Shown: piece after piece, positions 25,672 through 34,515 of the stretch
How positions within the stretch are numbered: position 1 is the first letter of the stretch
How the letters are laid out: every line of letters begins with the position of its first letter
Source of the DNA: a virus
IMG/VR virus record: IMGVR_UViG_3300008448_000095
Location: 1 to 57,399 of that record
DNA length: 57,399 bases
Direction: 5' to 3' (one strand)
Notes under the pieces: generated by a model
The model's database searches: none
What the model saw: the letters and a program-made list of their open reading frames with translations, nothing else
What the model was told of the DNA's origin: nothing
Position numbers and translations under genes: made by a program

Positions 25672-26166
25672 TTATTCCTGCGGCGCTGCTTCAACAACTG
25701 GTTGATTATCTGGCGATACCGGCCACTGTACACTGGTAACTGACGCGATGAAAGCGTCAATATCAGTCGTCGCTTCCATATCAGTGATTGCCAGTTCCGT
25801 CGTTGTGCGAACTGCTTCGCGGTAAGACAGCCAATCTGTAGGCACTTCGGTGTTGATCTCAGACTTGCGTACAATCATCCAATCGGACGGCTGCAACAGC
25901 GTCCAAGCAGTCTGGCGGAATTGTGAGGCCCATGTCGTTTTTAGGCCAGCTAAGTCTTTCGGGATCGCCGTCCATGTGCCATCCGGGTTTTGGCTTACCC
26001 AGTAGAAACGATCATCGGGACGCGGATAATCCGGTATTTCCGTAATGCCGATTGCAGCGCGTTCTTCCGGCGTGGCGAGACGCAGCCAGTTGGCGGGATA
26101 GCTTGTGCCATCGTGTTCAAACGGCGTGTCAAGCGGGAGCGGTTTGTTGTCTAGGACAAAGGACAT
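25672..26166 (-). CDS. Tail fibre assembly chaperone-like protein
   Basis: 164 residues from ATG 26166; a GTG three codons upstream (26175), overlapping the neighbour's stop, is an alternative start. The N-terminus (PLDTPFEHDGTSYPANWLRL, then ATPEERAAIGI) and C-terminus (TLLQPSDWMIVRKSEINTEV, WLSYREAVRTTTE) give the phage tail-assembly chaperone pattern, in which a helical segment holds L..sDW...R...g..vP..W..YR..lR. It is encoded directly after the LamG-type receptor-binding protein, as expected for a dedicated folding helper. Confidence 0.75.
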   Translation of the reverse strand: MSFVLDNKPLPLDTPFEHDGTSYPANWLRLATPEERAAIGITEIPDYPRPDDRFYWVSQNPDGTWTAIPKDLAGLKTTWASQFRQTAWTLLQPSDWMIVRKSEINTEVPTDWLSYREAVRTTTELAITDMEATTDIDAFIASVTSVQWPVSPDNQPVVEAAPQE

Positions 26167-26171
26167 GCTTA

Positions 26172-28544
26172 TCACCGTGCCAGTGAGTATTTGAAGGGGT
26201 TTTCGGCAAAGGCAGCGTAAATTATTGTTTCGCCGCTCCCATTTGCGCCGCTGGAAGAAGAACGCAATTTGAAACCATTTGATAGAATATCAACGGTGTT
26301 TCCTGTTGCGTTAAATTCGGCGTCAGACAAGTTCGGATAAAGCGTCAACGATGTCGTGTTATACGGGTCTCTGGCCGTGTCGCGGATAAACCAGTTTCCG
26401 CCAGCGCCATCTGTCCGCTTAAACAGGATATAACGCGGCCTAAATCCCGTGAACACGAACGGCCCATCAGCCGAACCATTCCCCGTATAGCTACCAAAGG
26501 CGCTGTAGCCCGCGACGGCGGCGAAACAGTAGGCGACCCAATTGCTGGCGATAGCAAAATTGCTGCCTGTGGTAAACACGGATGATGTTGGGCTTGTATT
26601 ATTCCAGCGCGTTGTATCGCCCGTCACAGAAGCGCCTGTGTTGTTTAATTGAACATACGCGCCCGCACCTAATGATGTGTGGTATACGTTCCACGCGCCA
26701 GCAGCGCTTCTATCTTTGACAATGATAAGAGACGGCGCAACGCCTAGCCCATGCCCAATAGTAGAGTTTGTGGGGGAGGTAACGCCTGTCCAAGTCACCA
26801 CGCTAAAACCAGCCGTCGTATTAGCGCTTACATTGCTTTGGATGGTTCCGACGTTGTTGACTGTGCCTGCGCCGTTGGCTTTCCAGCCCCAAATTACATA
26901 CGTTGCGCTTGATTGGTTATTGGCTGCATTAGCCGCGCGGTATGTTACCGTCGCTCCGCCAGTTGCCAAATCTAACTGAGCGCCGGGGTTGCTCTCTGCT
27001 ACCGTAGCATCTGTGGCAAGGACATTGCTGTTGCCGCGCAAGATGTCTACTAAGTTGTGCGAATACGCGACAGAACGCCCTTTGTGCCAAACAAAATCAG
27101 GGTTAAACCCAAACCCGGTTACTGTCTGGCTTGTGCCGTTACCAGTGTAGAGCGCTATGTTCATATATGCATTACCCGCCGCAATCGTAGGTGTCGGAAG
27201 GTTCTGCGTGTTGAGCGCCTTGAAGCCGGAGGGAGGCGTGTAGGTGAATGGGCGCTGGCCGAAATTAACGTCAAATGTTGACGAATTGCTAGAAGATCCA
27301 TCAGATACAAAGGCAAATAAATTTGCGCCTGCATAAGTTATCGCACCTTGACTGACATTATCACGGTAGAACGTGACTGTTCCGCTATCAATATCAACAG
27401 CAACGCCAATCGTGTTTGTCGTGTATGCGGAGCCGTAAGCGCTATTCACGCCGTTTACATATTTTGTGCCGTCAGAATAATAACTACAAGCCGTCCCCGT
27501 AAAAGCATTCATGGTGGTGGAATATGGCGCGATACCATTGAGCATTCCACCCGCAGTTGAGGATGCGCCAGTCTCCCAATAATATTTTCCTGACGACGGG
27601 AGGGCTATCGTTGCCATAGAATAGCCCGCGCCAGCAACGCCGGTCACTGTCGTCAGATTACCATTCGACAGTGTTGGGGTAGAGCCGGTGACGACAGCTA
27701 ACGGATTAAGCGTCGCATAATTACCAACATTATACACGCCATCCGTTATATAAGGCGTCGGCGTGTCAATCATGCTGTCGTATGTCGCGCCAGCCGTGAC
27801 GCTGATATTATTCGGCGTCCAGTTGTTACCGTTGCCGCTGCTATCTTTGCCAATCGTCGTGGCCGTCGCGCCGCTGTTATCCGCGAATTTCAGATAGAAG
27901 CCGTTTGTCCCGTATGAGCCGCCCGTGTAGGCTTTCGGCTTCCAGACGCCAGTGGTTGCGTCTGTCTCGCCGAATGATGATGGCGTGAGCGCTTGGCCGT
28001 CGATAAAATTGACGTCGGCCATATAGCCGTCGCAATAGTTTATGCTATTATACGACCCAAATTGATGCGCGCCTGAACTATTAAGTATTGACGTTTGGTT
28101 TTGGCTAGGATTTGTCGACGACGCGTAAGTTTGTTCTACGCCATTAACATATATGCGCGCTCGATTAGCCGCAGTTGCGTTGCCGCTATCATAAACGACT
28201 ACAACATGATACCAAGCTGAAGGATCTCGAAATACAGCGTTAGTTGAGCGCTCAGTTCTTAGCACGCCTCCAGAGTAATCATAGAACCGCAATACATTTG
28301 TATCGTTCCATCTAAAGTAAGATACATTGCTTGCGTCTTGATACCTAGACATAAATACTTGGTCAGTAGCATCAAGCGCGCCGCGCTTAATCCACCCGCT
28401 CCATGTCCAAGTCGTTCCGCTTGTCGGGGATGAAAATGTGCGCGTTAAATTAGCGCTCGCGGATTTACGAAAGCGAAGGCTGTTGCTAACCTTATAACCA
28501 GACGCTTGTGCGCCAAGAATTGCACCGGGGCTAAAAAGAGGCAT
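26172..28544 (-). CDS. Receptor-binding tail protein with LamG/ConA-like lectin domain
   Basis: 790 residues. Residues about 20-215 form a concanavalin/LamG-like lectin domain: NLTRTFSSPTSGTTWTWSGW, FRDPSAWYHVVVVYDSGNAT, RARIYVNGVEQTYASST and GYMADVNFIDGQALTPSSFG. Residues 285-440 look SPRY-like: GKYYWETGASSTAGGMLNGI, GVAVDIDSGTVTFYRDNVSQ. Repeats then follow in the C-terminal half, with the pair YTGNGTSQTVTGFGFNPDFV / YTGNGSADGPFVFTGFRPRY and VIWGWKANGAG / CFAAVAGYS. The organisation is that of large glycan-binding tip proteins of aquatic phages. Its ATG overlaps the stop of the upstream fibre. Confidence 0.75.
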   Translation of the reverse strand: MPLFSPGAILGAQASGYKVSNSLRFRKSASANLTRTFSSPTSGTTWTWSGWIKRGALDATDQVFMSRYQDASNVSYFRWNDTNVLRFYDYSGGVLRTERSTNAVFRDPSAWYHVVVVYDSGNATAANRARIYVNGVEQTYASSTNPSQNQTSILNSSGAHQFGSYNSINYCDGYMADVNFIDGQALTPSSFGETDATTGVWKPKAYTGGSYGTNGFYLKFADNSGATATTIGKDSSGNGNNWTPNNISVTAGATYDSMIDTPTPYITDGVYNVGNYATLNPLAVVTGSTPTLSNGNLTTVTGVAGAGYSMATIALPSSGKYYWETGASSTAGGMLNGIAPYSTTMNAFTGTACSYYSDGTKYVNGVNSAYGSAYTTNTIGVAVDIDSGTVTFYRDNVSQGAITYAGANLFAFVSDGSSSNSSTFDVNFGQRPFTYTPPSGFKALNTQNLPTPTIAAGNAYMNIALYTGNGTSQTVTGFGFNPDFVWHKGRSVAYSHNLVDILRGNSNVLATDATVAESNPGAQLDLATGGATVTYRAANAANNQSSATYVIWGWKANGAGTVNNVGTIQSNVSANTTAGFSVVTWTGVTSPTNSTIGHGLGVAPSLIIVKDRSAAGAWNVYHTSLGAGAYVQLNNTGASVTGDTTRWNNTSPTSSVFTTGSNFAIASNWVAYCFAAVAGYSAFGSYTGNGSADGPFVFTGFRPRYILFKRTDGAGGNWFIRDTARDPYNTTSLTLYPNLSDAEFNATGNTVDILSNGFKLRSSSSGANGSGETIIYAAFAENPFKYSLAR

Positions 28545-30223
28545 TAGGACGCAAACCCCTGCATGATCCCAAGATACCGGAGACGAACGTAGCCACCGAT
28601 GTTGACGCCTTCAAACGCAAGGATGTCGCCTTTGCTTGCTGTCGTCGTGATGACCGGAGTTGTCGCTCCACCAAAATCAAATGTGCCAGTTGTGCTTGCT
28701 GTCGTCGTATAGGCAAGAGTGCGACCACCCGTGCCGTCTTGGAAGACATATAGATAATATGTCGCACCTTCAACTGGGTTAGACACCGCCGCCATCGTTC
28801 GTGCGCCGCCGAGGGTTACTTTGGCTTTCTGTGACGTCGAAACATCCCACGAGATGGACGCGCCGTCAGTCAGCGTAGCAACAGAGAAATACTGCTGCTT
28901 GGTATAAGCCTGTTGAATCGCAAGGCCCGCGACCGTCGTAGACGATGCAGGGAAAGTCATCGTCGTCGAATCAGTACCAGCAAGTGTCAACGTATTATTG
29001 ACAGTTGCAGTCTTTCCATCGGCAATCGTCAGGGTCGAACCCGTCGCAGGCGCAGTCAGCGTGACTTTATTGATCGTCGTAGCCGAGGCCACACCGAGCG
29101 TCGGCGTCGTCAGAGACGGTGAAGTATCAAGAACAATATTGCCCGAACCCGTCACCGAGTTGCCCAGCGCTGTCACCGTACCACTAGTCGGGAGAGTCAG
29201 CGCCGTCGTGCCAGACGTCGTCAGCGTGGTGCTATGCGCACCCGATGTAATGAGAGTCGAACCATCGGCAAGCGTCAGGGTCGCGCTAGTAGCGGGAGCC
29301 GTAATGGCGACTTTATTGACCGAAGTAGCCGAGGCCACACCGAGCGTCGGCGTCGTAAAAGACGGTGAATTGGCGAAGACTAGAGAGCCGGTGCCGGTCT
29401 CATCAGAAATCACGCCAGCAAGTTCAGAGGACGTCGTAGAGGAAAACGCTGATAGTTTGTTCGACGTATAGGCGACCGTACCACCAGCACCGTAAGACAC
29501 AGTGCTTGCATCTGTGCCAACAAACGTAACGCTGTTGTCAGTCGCCAGCGTCTTACCATTGGCAATCGTCAGCGTACCGGTCGTCGTCGAAACGGTCAGG
29601 CCGTTGTACTTACCGGCTGTGATGTCGCCAGTCGTATCAGCAACGGTTGCCGCCGAGTTCTGAATGACCTTACCCGTCGAACCATCGAAGCGTGCAATCG
29701 CGTTGTCCGTCGAAGACGCTGCGCCTGTGACATCGCCGGTATCTTGAAACAACTCCATCCAGTAAGATGTAGCCGTCGTCGGGTCCTGATTAGTGCTGGC
29801 CTGCAGCGCAAGGTAGGAGGAGCCGGAGCGCGTGACGACGTCGTTCGTCACATAGTTCGCTACCGATGACCAAGTACCACGGGGCGTGAAGCCTACGGCA
29901 ACCGGCGGATTGCTGCCCTCATAGACCGAATACAGCGCGACCAGTGTACTGAGCGAACTGGCGGCGATCTTAATAATGTCGCCAGCATTGACGTCGATGG
30001 GCTTGGGCCACGTATAGGTCGAGTTAGCTGCAACAGAAATACCGGTCGCAACCGTGGTCGTCGTCGCCGTAGACTGGATGTAGACCTTAAGAGTAAAGGT
30101 AGCCGCTGAACCGGTATTGTTGCCGATAACGAGGCCGTGAACACTGGCTTCCGTCGAGACCGGGCAAGTATATACCGTCGTATCCGAGGTGCCGAGCGAT
30201 ATGGGTTGACCTTTAAGCGCCAT
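28544..30223 (-). CDS. Tail fibre with carbohydrate-binding module and shaft repeats
   Basis: 559 residues from ATG 30223, four bases after the upstream stop; the codon before it (TTG) is not needed. N-terminal beta domain about 1-110 (MALKGQPISLGTSDTTVYTC). Residues about 115-160 (FTPRGTWSSVANYVTNDVVT, SYLALQASTNQDPTTATSYW) look like a CBM5/12 chitin-binding-type module. The shaft holds repeats with ISDETGTGSLVFANSPSFTT, PTLGVASATSVNKVAITAPA and TLTLADG, shared with the upstream fibre. The C-terminal tip has GATYYLYVFQDGTGGRTLAY. Likely forms part of the adhesion apparatus. Confidence 0.7.
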   Translation of the reverse strand: MALKGQPISLGTSDTTVYTCPVSTEASVHGLVIGNNTGSAATFTLKVYIQSTATTTTVATGISVAANSTYTWPKPIDVNAGDIIKIAASSLSTLVALYSVYEGSNPPVAVGFTPRGTWSSVANYVTNDVVTRSGSSYLALQASTNQDPTTATSYWMELFQDTGDVTGAASSTDNAIARFDGSTGKVIQNSAATVADTTGDITAGKYNGLTVSTTTGTLTIANGKTLATDNSVTFVGTDASTVSYGAGGTVAYTSNKLSAFSSTTSSELAGVISDETGTGSLVFANSPSFTTPTLGVASATSVNKVAITAPATSATLTLADGSTLITSGAHSTTLTTSGTTALTLPTSGTVTALGNSVTGSGNIVLDTSPSLTTPTLGVASATTINKVTLTAPATGSTLTIADGKTATVNNTLTLAGTDSTTMTFPASSTTVAGLAIQQAYTKQQYFSVATLTDGASISWDVSTSQKAKVTLGGARTMAAVSNPVEGATYYLYVFQDGTGGRTLAYTTTASTTGTFDFGGATTPVITTTASKGDILAFEGVNIGGYVRLRYLGIMQGFAS

Positions 30224-30226
30224 CAA

Positions 30227-31657
30227 TTAGCTCCCGAAAACTAGGGCCATGGCGACAGGATCAGGAATTGACCGCCATGAAAGCGCTCCAGCGCCGTTGG
30301 TTGAGAGAACATCCGTCGTCGAGCCGTCAGCCGTAGGCAGCGTATAAGTGACCGCAGCCGTTGCATTGCCTGATTTGATACTCGTCAAATAAGAACTGGA
30401 CGCATGACCAAACTTAAGCGTGCCGGTCGTCGTAGACGCAGTGCCAATGGTCAGGGCGTGATTCGTATCATCCCATGCGAAGGCGTCATCACCAGCGAAA
30501 TTGCCCGCTGAGTTGTACTGTACGTTGGTCGTAACGCCGCCGGGTGAACCGCCACCGCCACCGCCGCCTGCAGCCCACGACAAGTTGCCCGAACTGTCGG
30601 TCTGCAGATAGTAGCCGTTGATGGGAGCAGCCGCAGGGAACGTGACAGTGTAAGCCGCAGCCGTCGAGTTGGATGACTGAAGCGTAACAGCCTTGGACCC
30701 AGACGCTGTGTTGGCGAGAACGATGGAACCGCGTGTCGTAGACTGCGTACCAAGCGTAATGTCGTCCGTAAACGTCGGACTATTAGCAAAGACGAGCGCA
30801 CCCGTGCCGGTCTCGTCGGTCACAGCCGCCGCAAGATTGGCCGAAGAAGGCGTGGCCAAGAACGTCGCAACGCCGGTGCCAAGACCGCCGATGCTGCCGA
30901 CCGAGAAGCCCGTGCAGTTGGTCAAGTCGCCGGAAGAGGGAGTGCCAAGCGCGCCGCCCTTAACAACAAATGCGCCGTCAGTCCCAACATTTGTCGCAAG
31001 CGCCGTCGCTACGTTGGTGCCGAGGCCGCTCACACCCGTCGAGACAGGCAATCCCGTCGCGTTGGTAAGCGTAGCCGCCGAAGGCGTGCCGAGGTTAGGC
31101 GTCGTCAGCGTAGGCGACGTAGCGAAGACAAGTGCGCCAGAACCAGTCTCGTCGGTCACAGCCGTGCGGAGATTAGCGCTCGAAGGTGTGGCCAGCCACG
31201 CAGCGACACCCGTACCGAACCCAGAGATGCCGGTGCTAAGCGGCAGTCCCGTCGCGTTGGTGAGCGTCACAGCCGACGGCGTGCCAAGATCAGGCGTCGT
31301 CAGCGTCGGACTGTTAGAGAAGACGAGGTACCCAGTGCCAGTCTCGTCAGAGATGACGCTGCGAAACTGCGCCGATGTGGTGGATGCGAACTGTCCCAGA
31401 CCATCAGAGGCGTAGGCGAAGGTGCCGCCGGAGCCGAAGTCGATGGAGACGCCGTCCGTGCCACTCAGCGTAATCGAGTTATTGATTGCGAGGGTTTTGC
31501 CTGCCGCAATGGAGACTTGGCCAGACGATCCGTAGATGAAATTCTTGAGGTACTGAACTGTAAGATAATAGTTCTGACCGCTACGTGCGATAGGAATAGC
31601 GTCTGCCGATTGGGCAGATGCGCCGTCTTGGAGTTCAGAAATTTTTAGGTCAGACAT
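30227..31657 (-). CDS. Tail fibre with about 62-residue shaft repeats
   Basis: 476 residues from ATG 31657, with AGGTG just upstream; a GTG two codons earlier is possible. The N-terminus (MSDLKISELQDGASAQSADA then IPIARSGQNYYLTVQYLKNF) is a virion-attachment domain common to phage fibres. At least three long repeats follow, each with (I/V)(S/T)DETGxGxLVF, SPTLTTPxLGTPSAxTLTNA, TGLPxSTGxSGxGTxVAxxL. The C-terminus contains a poly-Gly segment (WAAGGGGGGGSPGGVTTNVQ) and a beta region. The repeats are also recombination-prone DNA repeats. Confidence 0.7.
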   Translation of the reverse strand: MSDLKISELQDGASAQSADAIPIARSGQNYYLTVQYLKNFIYGSSGQVSIAAGKTLAINNSITLSGTDGVSIDFGSGGTFAYASDGLGQFASTTSAQFRSVISDETGTGYLVFSNSPTLTTPDLGTPSAVTLTNATGLPLSTGISGFGTGVAAWLATPSSANLRTAVTDETGSGALVFATSPTLTTPNLGTPSAATLTNATGLPVSTGVSGLGTNVATALATNVGTDGAFVVKGGALGTPSSGDLTNCTGFSVGSIGGLGTGVATFLATPSSANLAAAVTDETGTGALVFANSPTFTDDITLGTQSTTRGSIVLANTASGSKAVTLQSSNSTAAAYTVTFPAAAPINGYYLQTDSSGNLSWAAGGGGGGGSPGGVTTNVQYNSAGNFAGDDAFAWDDTNHALTIGTASTTTGTLKFGHASSSYLTSIKSGNATAAVTYTLPTADGSTTDVLSTNGAGALSWRSIPDPVAMALVFGS

Positions 31658-31712
31658 ACTCACCTAGCCTCGTGGCCTGATGAAGCATAGCCCACACGGG
31701 ACTGATATGCAA

Positions 31713-31752
31713 ACAAAAATACCCCGACGACGAAGGGAGAGCGCCGCCGGGG
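31713..31752 (-). terminator. Rho-independent terminator between HNH gene and fibre cluster
   Basis: On the minus strand an 11-bp stem with two G-U pairs (CCCCGGCGGCG / CGTCGTCGGGG, 9-base loop) is followed by TATTTTTG. It lies in the 160-base gap between the HNH gene and the first fibre gene. It would separate terminase transcription from the fibre block, so a promoter for the fibres is expected within 31658-31715. A weak candidate on the minus strand is TTGCAT-17-TATGCT. Confidence 0.75.
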
Positions 31753-31824
31753 CAAGTCAAGAGGCAATGGAAAAGCCGTGGGAGGTCTTCCGTCCACAGC
31801 TATAGCACCGTCAATGAGTTATGT

Positions 31825-32334
31825 CTATATACGTGGTCGCTTATTGGCCGCTTGTTCTTTGCGCGTAGCCCAACGCACATTCCCCGGCGCATAATTGCCG
31901 TCTACATTTATTCTATCGACTGTGTGCGCAGGCGTTGGCTTCGGGCCTATATGAGCTAGAAACGCAGTAAATGACGCTTCCCACTCACTGCAGACTTTAA
32001 TTCCACGCCCGCCATAATTTTTATAGGCTATATGATTCTGGCGATTGCATCGGTCCCTCATAGCACACCACGCTTTATATTCCGGCGATGGTTTCTGTGC
32101 AGCCCCTATACGGCTATGCCTATGTACTGATAATCTTGTAGACACACGTTCCGCTTTATAACACCCACAAGATTGGATTTTCCCTTCTCTAAGATTCTGC
32201 GCCATGACAAGCGTTAGTTTTCCGCATGAACACTGACAGCGCCAGTATATTTCTTTTTTGCCGCGCTGTTTTATAGGCTCAATAACTGTGAGTCTGCCGA
32301 ACACCTCACCTGTGACGTCTATCATTTTAGGCAT
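31825..32334 (-). CDS. HNH homing-type endonuclease
   Basis: 169 residues. N-terminal zinc-finger-like DNA-binding part (RLTVIEPIKQRG, WRCQCSCGK, SCGCYKAERV), then the HNH region: PSPEYKAWCAMRDRCNRQNH, YKNYGGRGIKVCSEWEASF, AHTVDRINVDGNYAPGNVRW and TRKEQAANKR. D-R-I-N-x-x-G-x-Y-x-x-x-N-x-R-W is the hallmark of the phage HNH homing nucleases that often carry AP2-like or zinc domains. It is a free-standing ORF after terL, with a terminator behind it. It may be a mobile homing gene or help packaging; I favour homing because of the domain type. Confidence 0.85.
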   Translation of the reverse strand: MPKMIDVTGEVFGRLTVIEPIKQRGKKEIYWRCQCSCGKLTLVMAQNLREGKIQSCGCYKAERVSTRLSVHRHSRIGAAQKPSPEYKAWCAMRDRCNRQNHIAYKNYGGRGIKVCSEWEASFTAFLAHIGPKPTPAHTVDRINVDGNYAPGNVRWATRKEQAANKRPRI

Positions 32335-32376
32335 AATACCCTCCTCAATACGAAGGATATTAAACTACTATATACC

Positions 32377-33765
32377 TTATGTCCACCCGACAGACGAAAA
32401 AGACTTGATTTCTCTACGCTGCTGGAGTGTCGACCCATCGGAGACGCTATGCAAATGCAACATTAGATACTGCAGAGCCTCGGCAACGTGGGAGTGGGAG
32501 TTCTTGTCGATGGCCCCGTCACTCTTGGGTTTGTAGCGGTAGCCACCCATCATCGCCGCCTTGAGGTTGGTGCAGCCGGGGTCAACGAGGAAGGCAGGGT
32601 CGCCGTCAACCTGCCGCATGAGGTACTCGTCCACCGCGTTGATGCGCGCCGCGACCGCGTTGGTGCGGGCTGGGATGACCCGAAGCCCCTCAGCCTTGAT
32701 GATGTCCACCGCGCTGCGCTCGTCGGTCTGCGCCCTCTGCACGCCAGCGGGATCGACCACCACCATGATGGTGGCCCCTGAAAACTTCTCATACAGCAAC
32801 GGCTTGAGGACTGTACGCACGAATCGCTGAATGCCCATATCGAAGCTGACCGCTTCGGCAAATATCAGTGCGCGCCCGCGCGGGTCTTGCTGTCCAATGA
32901 CAGCGGCAGGTGTGAGGCCAAGGTCCATGCCCACAATGATTGGACGGACTCCGTTGGTAATGGGTCGGAGTCGAGAAGAGGCCATATGATAGTCTGGCCG
33001 GAAATATTTGTAAACAGGTAGACCTGCACTGGAGAGTCCATACTCTCCGTCGATATAAACCCGTATGTACTCGTCTGATCGACCTTGAGTATCATAATAC
33101 CCATCGGGGAGGTTCTCTATGTTCTCGGCGTAGGGACTACGACCCGACGGTTGCTTGAACACATCCCAGCCGTTGTCGTTGAAGCTGACCCCATCCACAG
33201 GGCTGAGATGCTCAAGCTGGTAGTACCACCATGTGTCCATGGTCGGCGGGTTGGTGTCCCCCCACATTCCATGCCATGTCGGCCCGCCGTCTTTCTTGGA
33301 CGGAAAGCGGCCAATACGCTTAGACATCGCGTCCACGATGTCAGGATGAATGTCGCGGCACTCGTTGAACCACGCGCCCGTAAGCTCCAACGAGTTGAGG
33401 TTCGCCACATCGTCCGCGTCGTCAAGCGCACGGAACATGATCTCACTCTCGACGTCGCCCACCTTGAAGAAATACGTCTTGGTCGTGCGCATGTAGTCGC
33501 CGCACACCCCCGGTGGGAACCAATCGAGAAACGTCTTGATCGTCGTATCCTGTAACTGCCTCGCCGTCTCGCGCACCACAGCGAAGCGCGTCTTGCGCAC
33601 ACCGTTCTGATTCGGCTCCTGCATGGACGCCCGACGGATGACCTCGAACGAACAGGTGACAGACTTGCCACTACCCACCGGCCCGAGCAGTACGCGCATC
33701 TTCGCGTCGGACCCCATGAACTTAACCCCCGTCGGCGGGGGCGTGTAATTGATGTCAAGAGCCAT
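32377..33765 (-). CDS. terL: Terminase large subunit
   Basis: 462 residues. ATPase part: Walker A GPVGSGKS (28-35), R64 in FAVVRETARQL, and the Walker B/catalytic Glu region SLELTGAWFNECRD with E134. Nuclease part: first acidic residue D280 in IIVGMDLGLTPAAVIG, second region MVVVDPAGVQ near 335, final element SHSHVAEALQYL. The protein is short but has both domains. It packages DNA through the portal. The upstream helix-rich gene is the expected small subunit. Its start overlaps a small ORF by 11 bases. Confidence 0.92.
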   Translation of the reverse strand: MALDINYTPPPTGVKFMGSDAKMRVLLGPVGSGKSVTCSFEVIRRASMQEPNQNGVRKTRFAVVRETARQLQDTTIKTFLDWFPPGVCGDYMRTTKTYFFKVGDVESEIMFRALDDADDVANLNSLELTGAWFNECRDIHPDIVDAMSKRIGRFPSKKDGGPTWHGMWGDTNPPTMDTWWYYQLEHLSPVDGVSFNDNGWDVFKQPSGRSPYAENIENLPDGYYDTQGRSDEYIRVYIDGEYGLSSAGLPVYKYFRPDYHMASSRLRPITNGVRPIIVGMDLGLTPAAVIGQQDPRGRALIFAEAVSFDMGIQRFVRTVLKPLLYEKFSGATIMVVVDPAGVQRAQTDERSAVDIIKAEGLRVIPARTNAVAARINAVDEYLMRQVDGDPAFLVDPGCTNLKAAMMGGYRYKPKSDGAIDKNSHSHVAEALQYLMLHLHSVSDGSTLQQRREIKSFSSVGWT

Positions 33766-33868
33766 GGGTCTGATCCAGCACAGTGATCCGGTAGATCACG
33801 CCTGCGCGCTTGGTTTTGAGTATCTTAGTCTGATAGGACAGGTTCTGGATTGTCAACAACTTTTCCAT
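33755..33868 (-). CDS. Possible 37-residue ORF between terminase genes
   Basis: An ATG at 33868 opens MEKLLTIQNLSYQTKILKTK, ending 11 bases inside the start of terL. It fills the 131-base gap between the two terminase genes and its stop would couple to terL. There is no convincing ribosome-binding site, and the frame also extends upstream into the small-subunit gene, so it may only be a leader that helps terL translation. Confidence 0.35.
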   Translation of the reverse strand: MEKLLTIQNLSYQTKILKTKRAGVIYRITVLDQTHGS

Positions 33869-33896
33869 CAGAGTCGCTTCGCTTAGACTTGTGAAG

Positions 33897-34388
33897 TCAA
33901 ACGTCGCTGGCTTCGGCCTCAATCTCAGAGTCTGCAGGAGTTGACGCATCAACGTCGATAAGCCTTGCACTTCCAAGCTCCTGACCCCCGAGATTTATCA
34001 TTATGCGCACGCCGCCAGCCGCGCCGGAATCCACTGGTTCATTCTTCGGCTCCAGACCAGCCCACTTCACCGTGGACTTGATGAGGTCCGCTTTGACCGC
34101 TGCGCTTACGTCAGGATTGTGAATCAACAACCAAGAAGTTGTGAGAAGCTCTTCAGCCTGCAGCCGCGCCTTGGTCTTGAAGAGAATGCCCTTGTCACGA
34201 ATCTCGTCCCGATAGCCTTCCACCTTCTTGAGAAAGATCGGGTCCTTATTGAATGACAACAAGTCTTGCGCTTGGATGCTGTGCCGCTCCAAAATTTCAT
34301 CGACCTCCTCACCACTGCCCTCAAGTCTGAGCGCAATGTCGAAGGCTAGGCGGTTTGTCCAACGCGTGGAGTCGTATGCAAGTGACAT
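33897..34388 (-). CDS. Probable terminase small subunit
   Basis: 163 residues, mostly helical: RWTNRLAFDIALRLEGSGEE, EILERHSIQAQDLLSFNKDP, VEGYRDEIRDKGILFKTKAR, LQAEELLTTSWLLIHNPDVS. The N-terminal part could be an HTH (a helix, then a short turn and LLSFNKDPIFLKKV) as in small terminases, followed by an oligomerisation helix and a disordered acidic tail (VDASTPADSEIEAEASDV). As the first gene of the minus arm, directly before terL, it is best read as TerS. The sequence itself is not diagnostic. The ATG has no strong Shine-Dalgarno. Confidence 0.65.
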   Translation of the reverse strand: MSLAYDSTRWTNRLAFDIALRLEGSGEEVDEILERHSIQAQDLLSFNKDPIFLKKVEGYRDEIRDKGILFKTKARLQAEELLTTSWLLIHNPDVSAAVKADLIKSTVKWAGLEPKNEPVDSGAAGGVRIMINLGGQELGSARLIDVDASTPADSEIEAEASDV

Positions 34389-34435
34389 GTGGAGAAAGTA
34401 AACTGGGATTGCGGGGATGGCAAGCGGTTGAGTTG

Positions 34436-34461
34436 GGGCAGAATTTGGCCTGCCCGTTTTT
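34436..34461 (+). terminator. Terminator-like hairpin upstream of the late arm
   Basis: GGGCAG / CTGCCC (6-bp stem, 8-base loop) followed by GTTTTTG on the plus strand. In this orientation it would stop plus-strand transcripts coming from within the late arm before they enter the control region. On the minus strand no T run follows, so late mRNA would not be terminated. Confidence 0.5.
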
Positions 34462-34463
34462 GT

Positions 34464-34482
34464 TTGTGTAAGAAATACACAA
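34464..34482. promoter_or_regulatory. Palindromic operator-like site 1
   Basis: TTGTGTA-AGAAA-TACACAA: perfect 7-bp arms around 5 bases. It is one member of the 19-bp YTGTG-N9-CACAA family, and its centre is 33 bp from the centre of site 2. It lies in the divergent region, about 80 bases upstream of the small terminase gene, and may control late transcription. Confidence 0.7.
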
Positions 34483-34496
34483 CTTCGCCCCTGAGC

Positions 34497-34515
34497 TTGT
34501 GTATTTTTTACACAA
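34497..34515. promoter_or_regulatory. Palindromic operator-like site 2
   Basis: TTGTGTA-TTTTT-TACACAA: perfect 7-bp arms around 5 bases. Both site 1 and site 2 are followed by CTTCG, so a 12-base block (TACACAACTTCG) is repeated directly at 34476 and 34509. Spacing of about three helical turns would place two bound dimers on the same DNA face. Confidence 0.7.
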
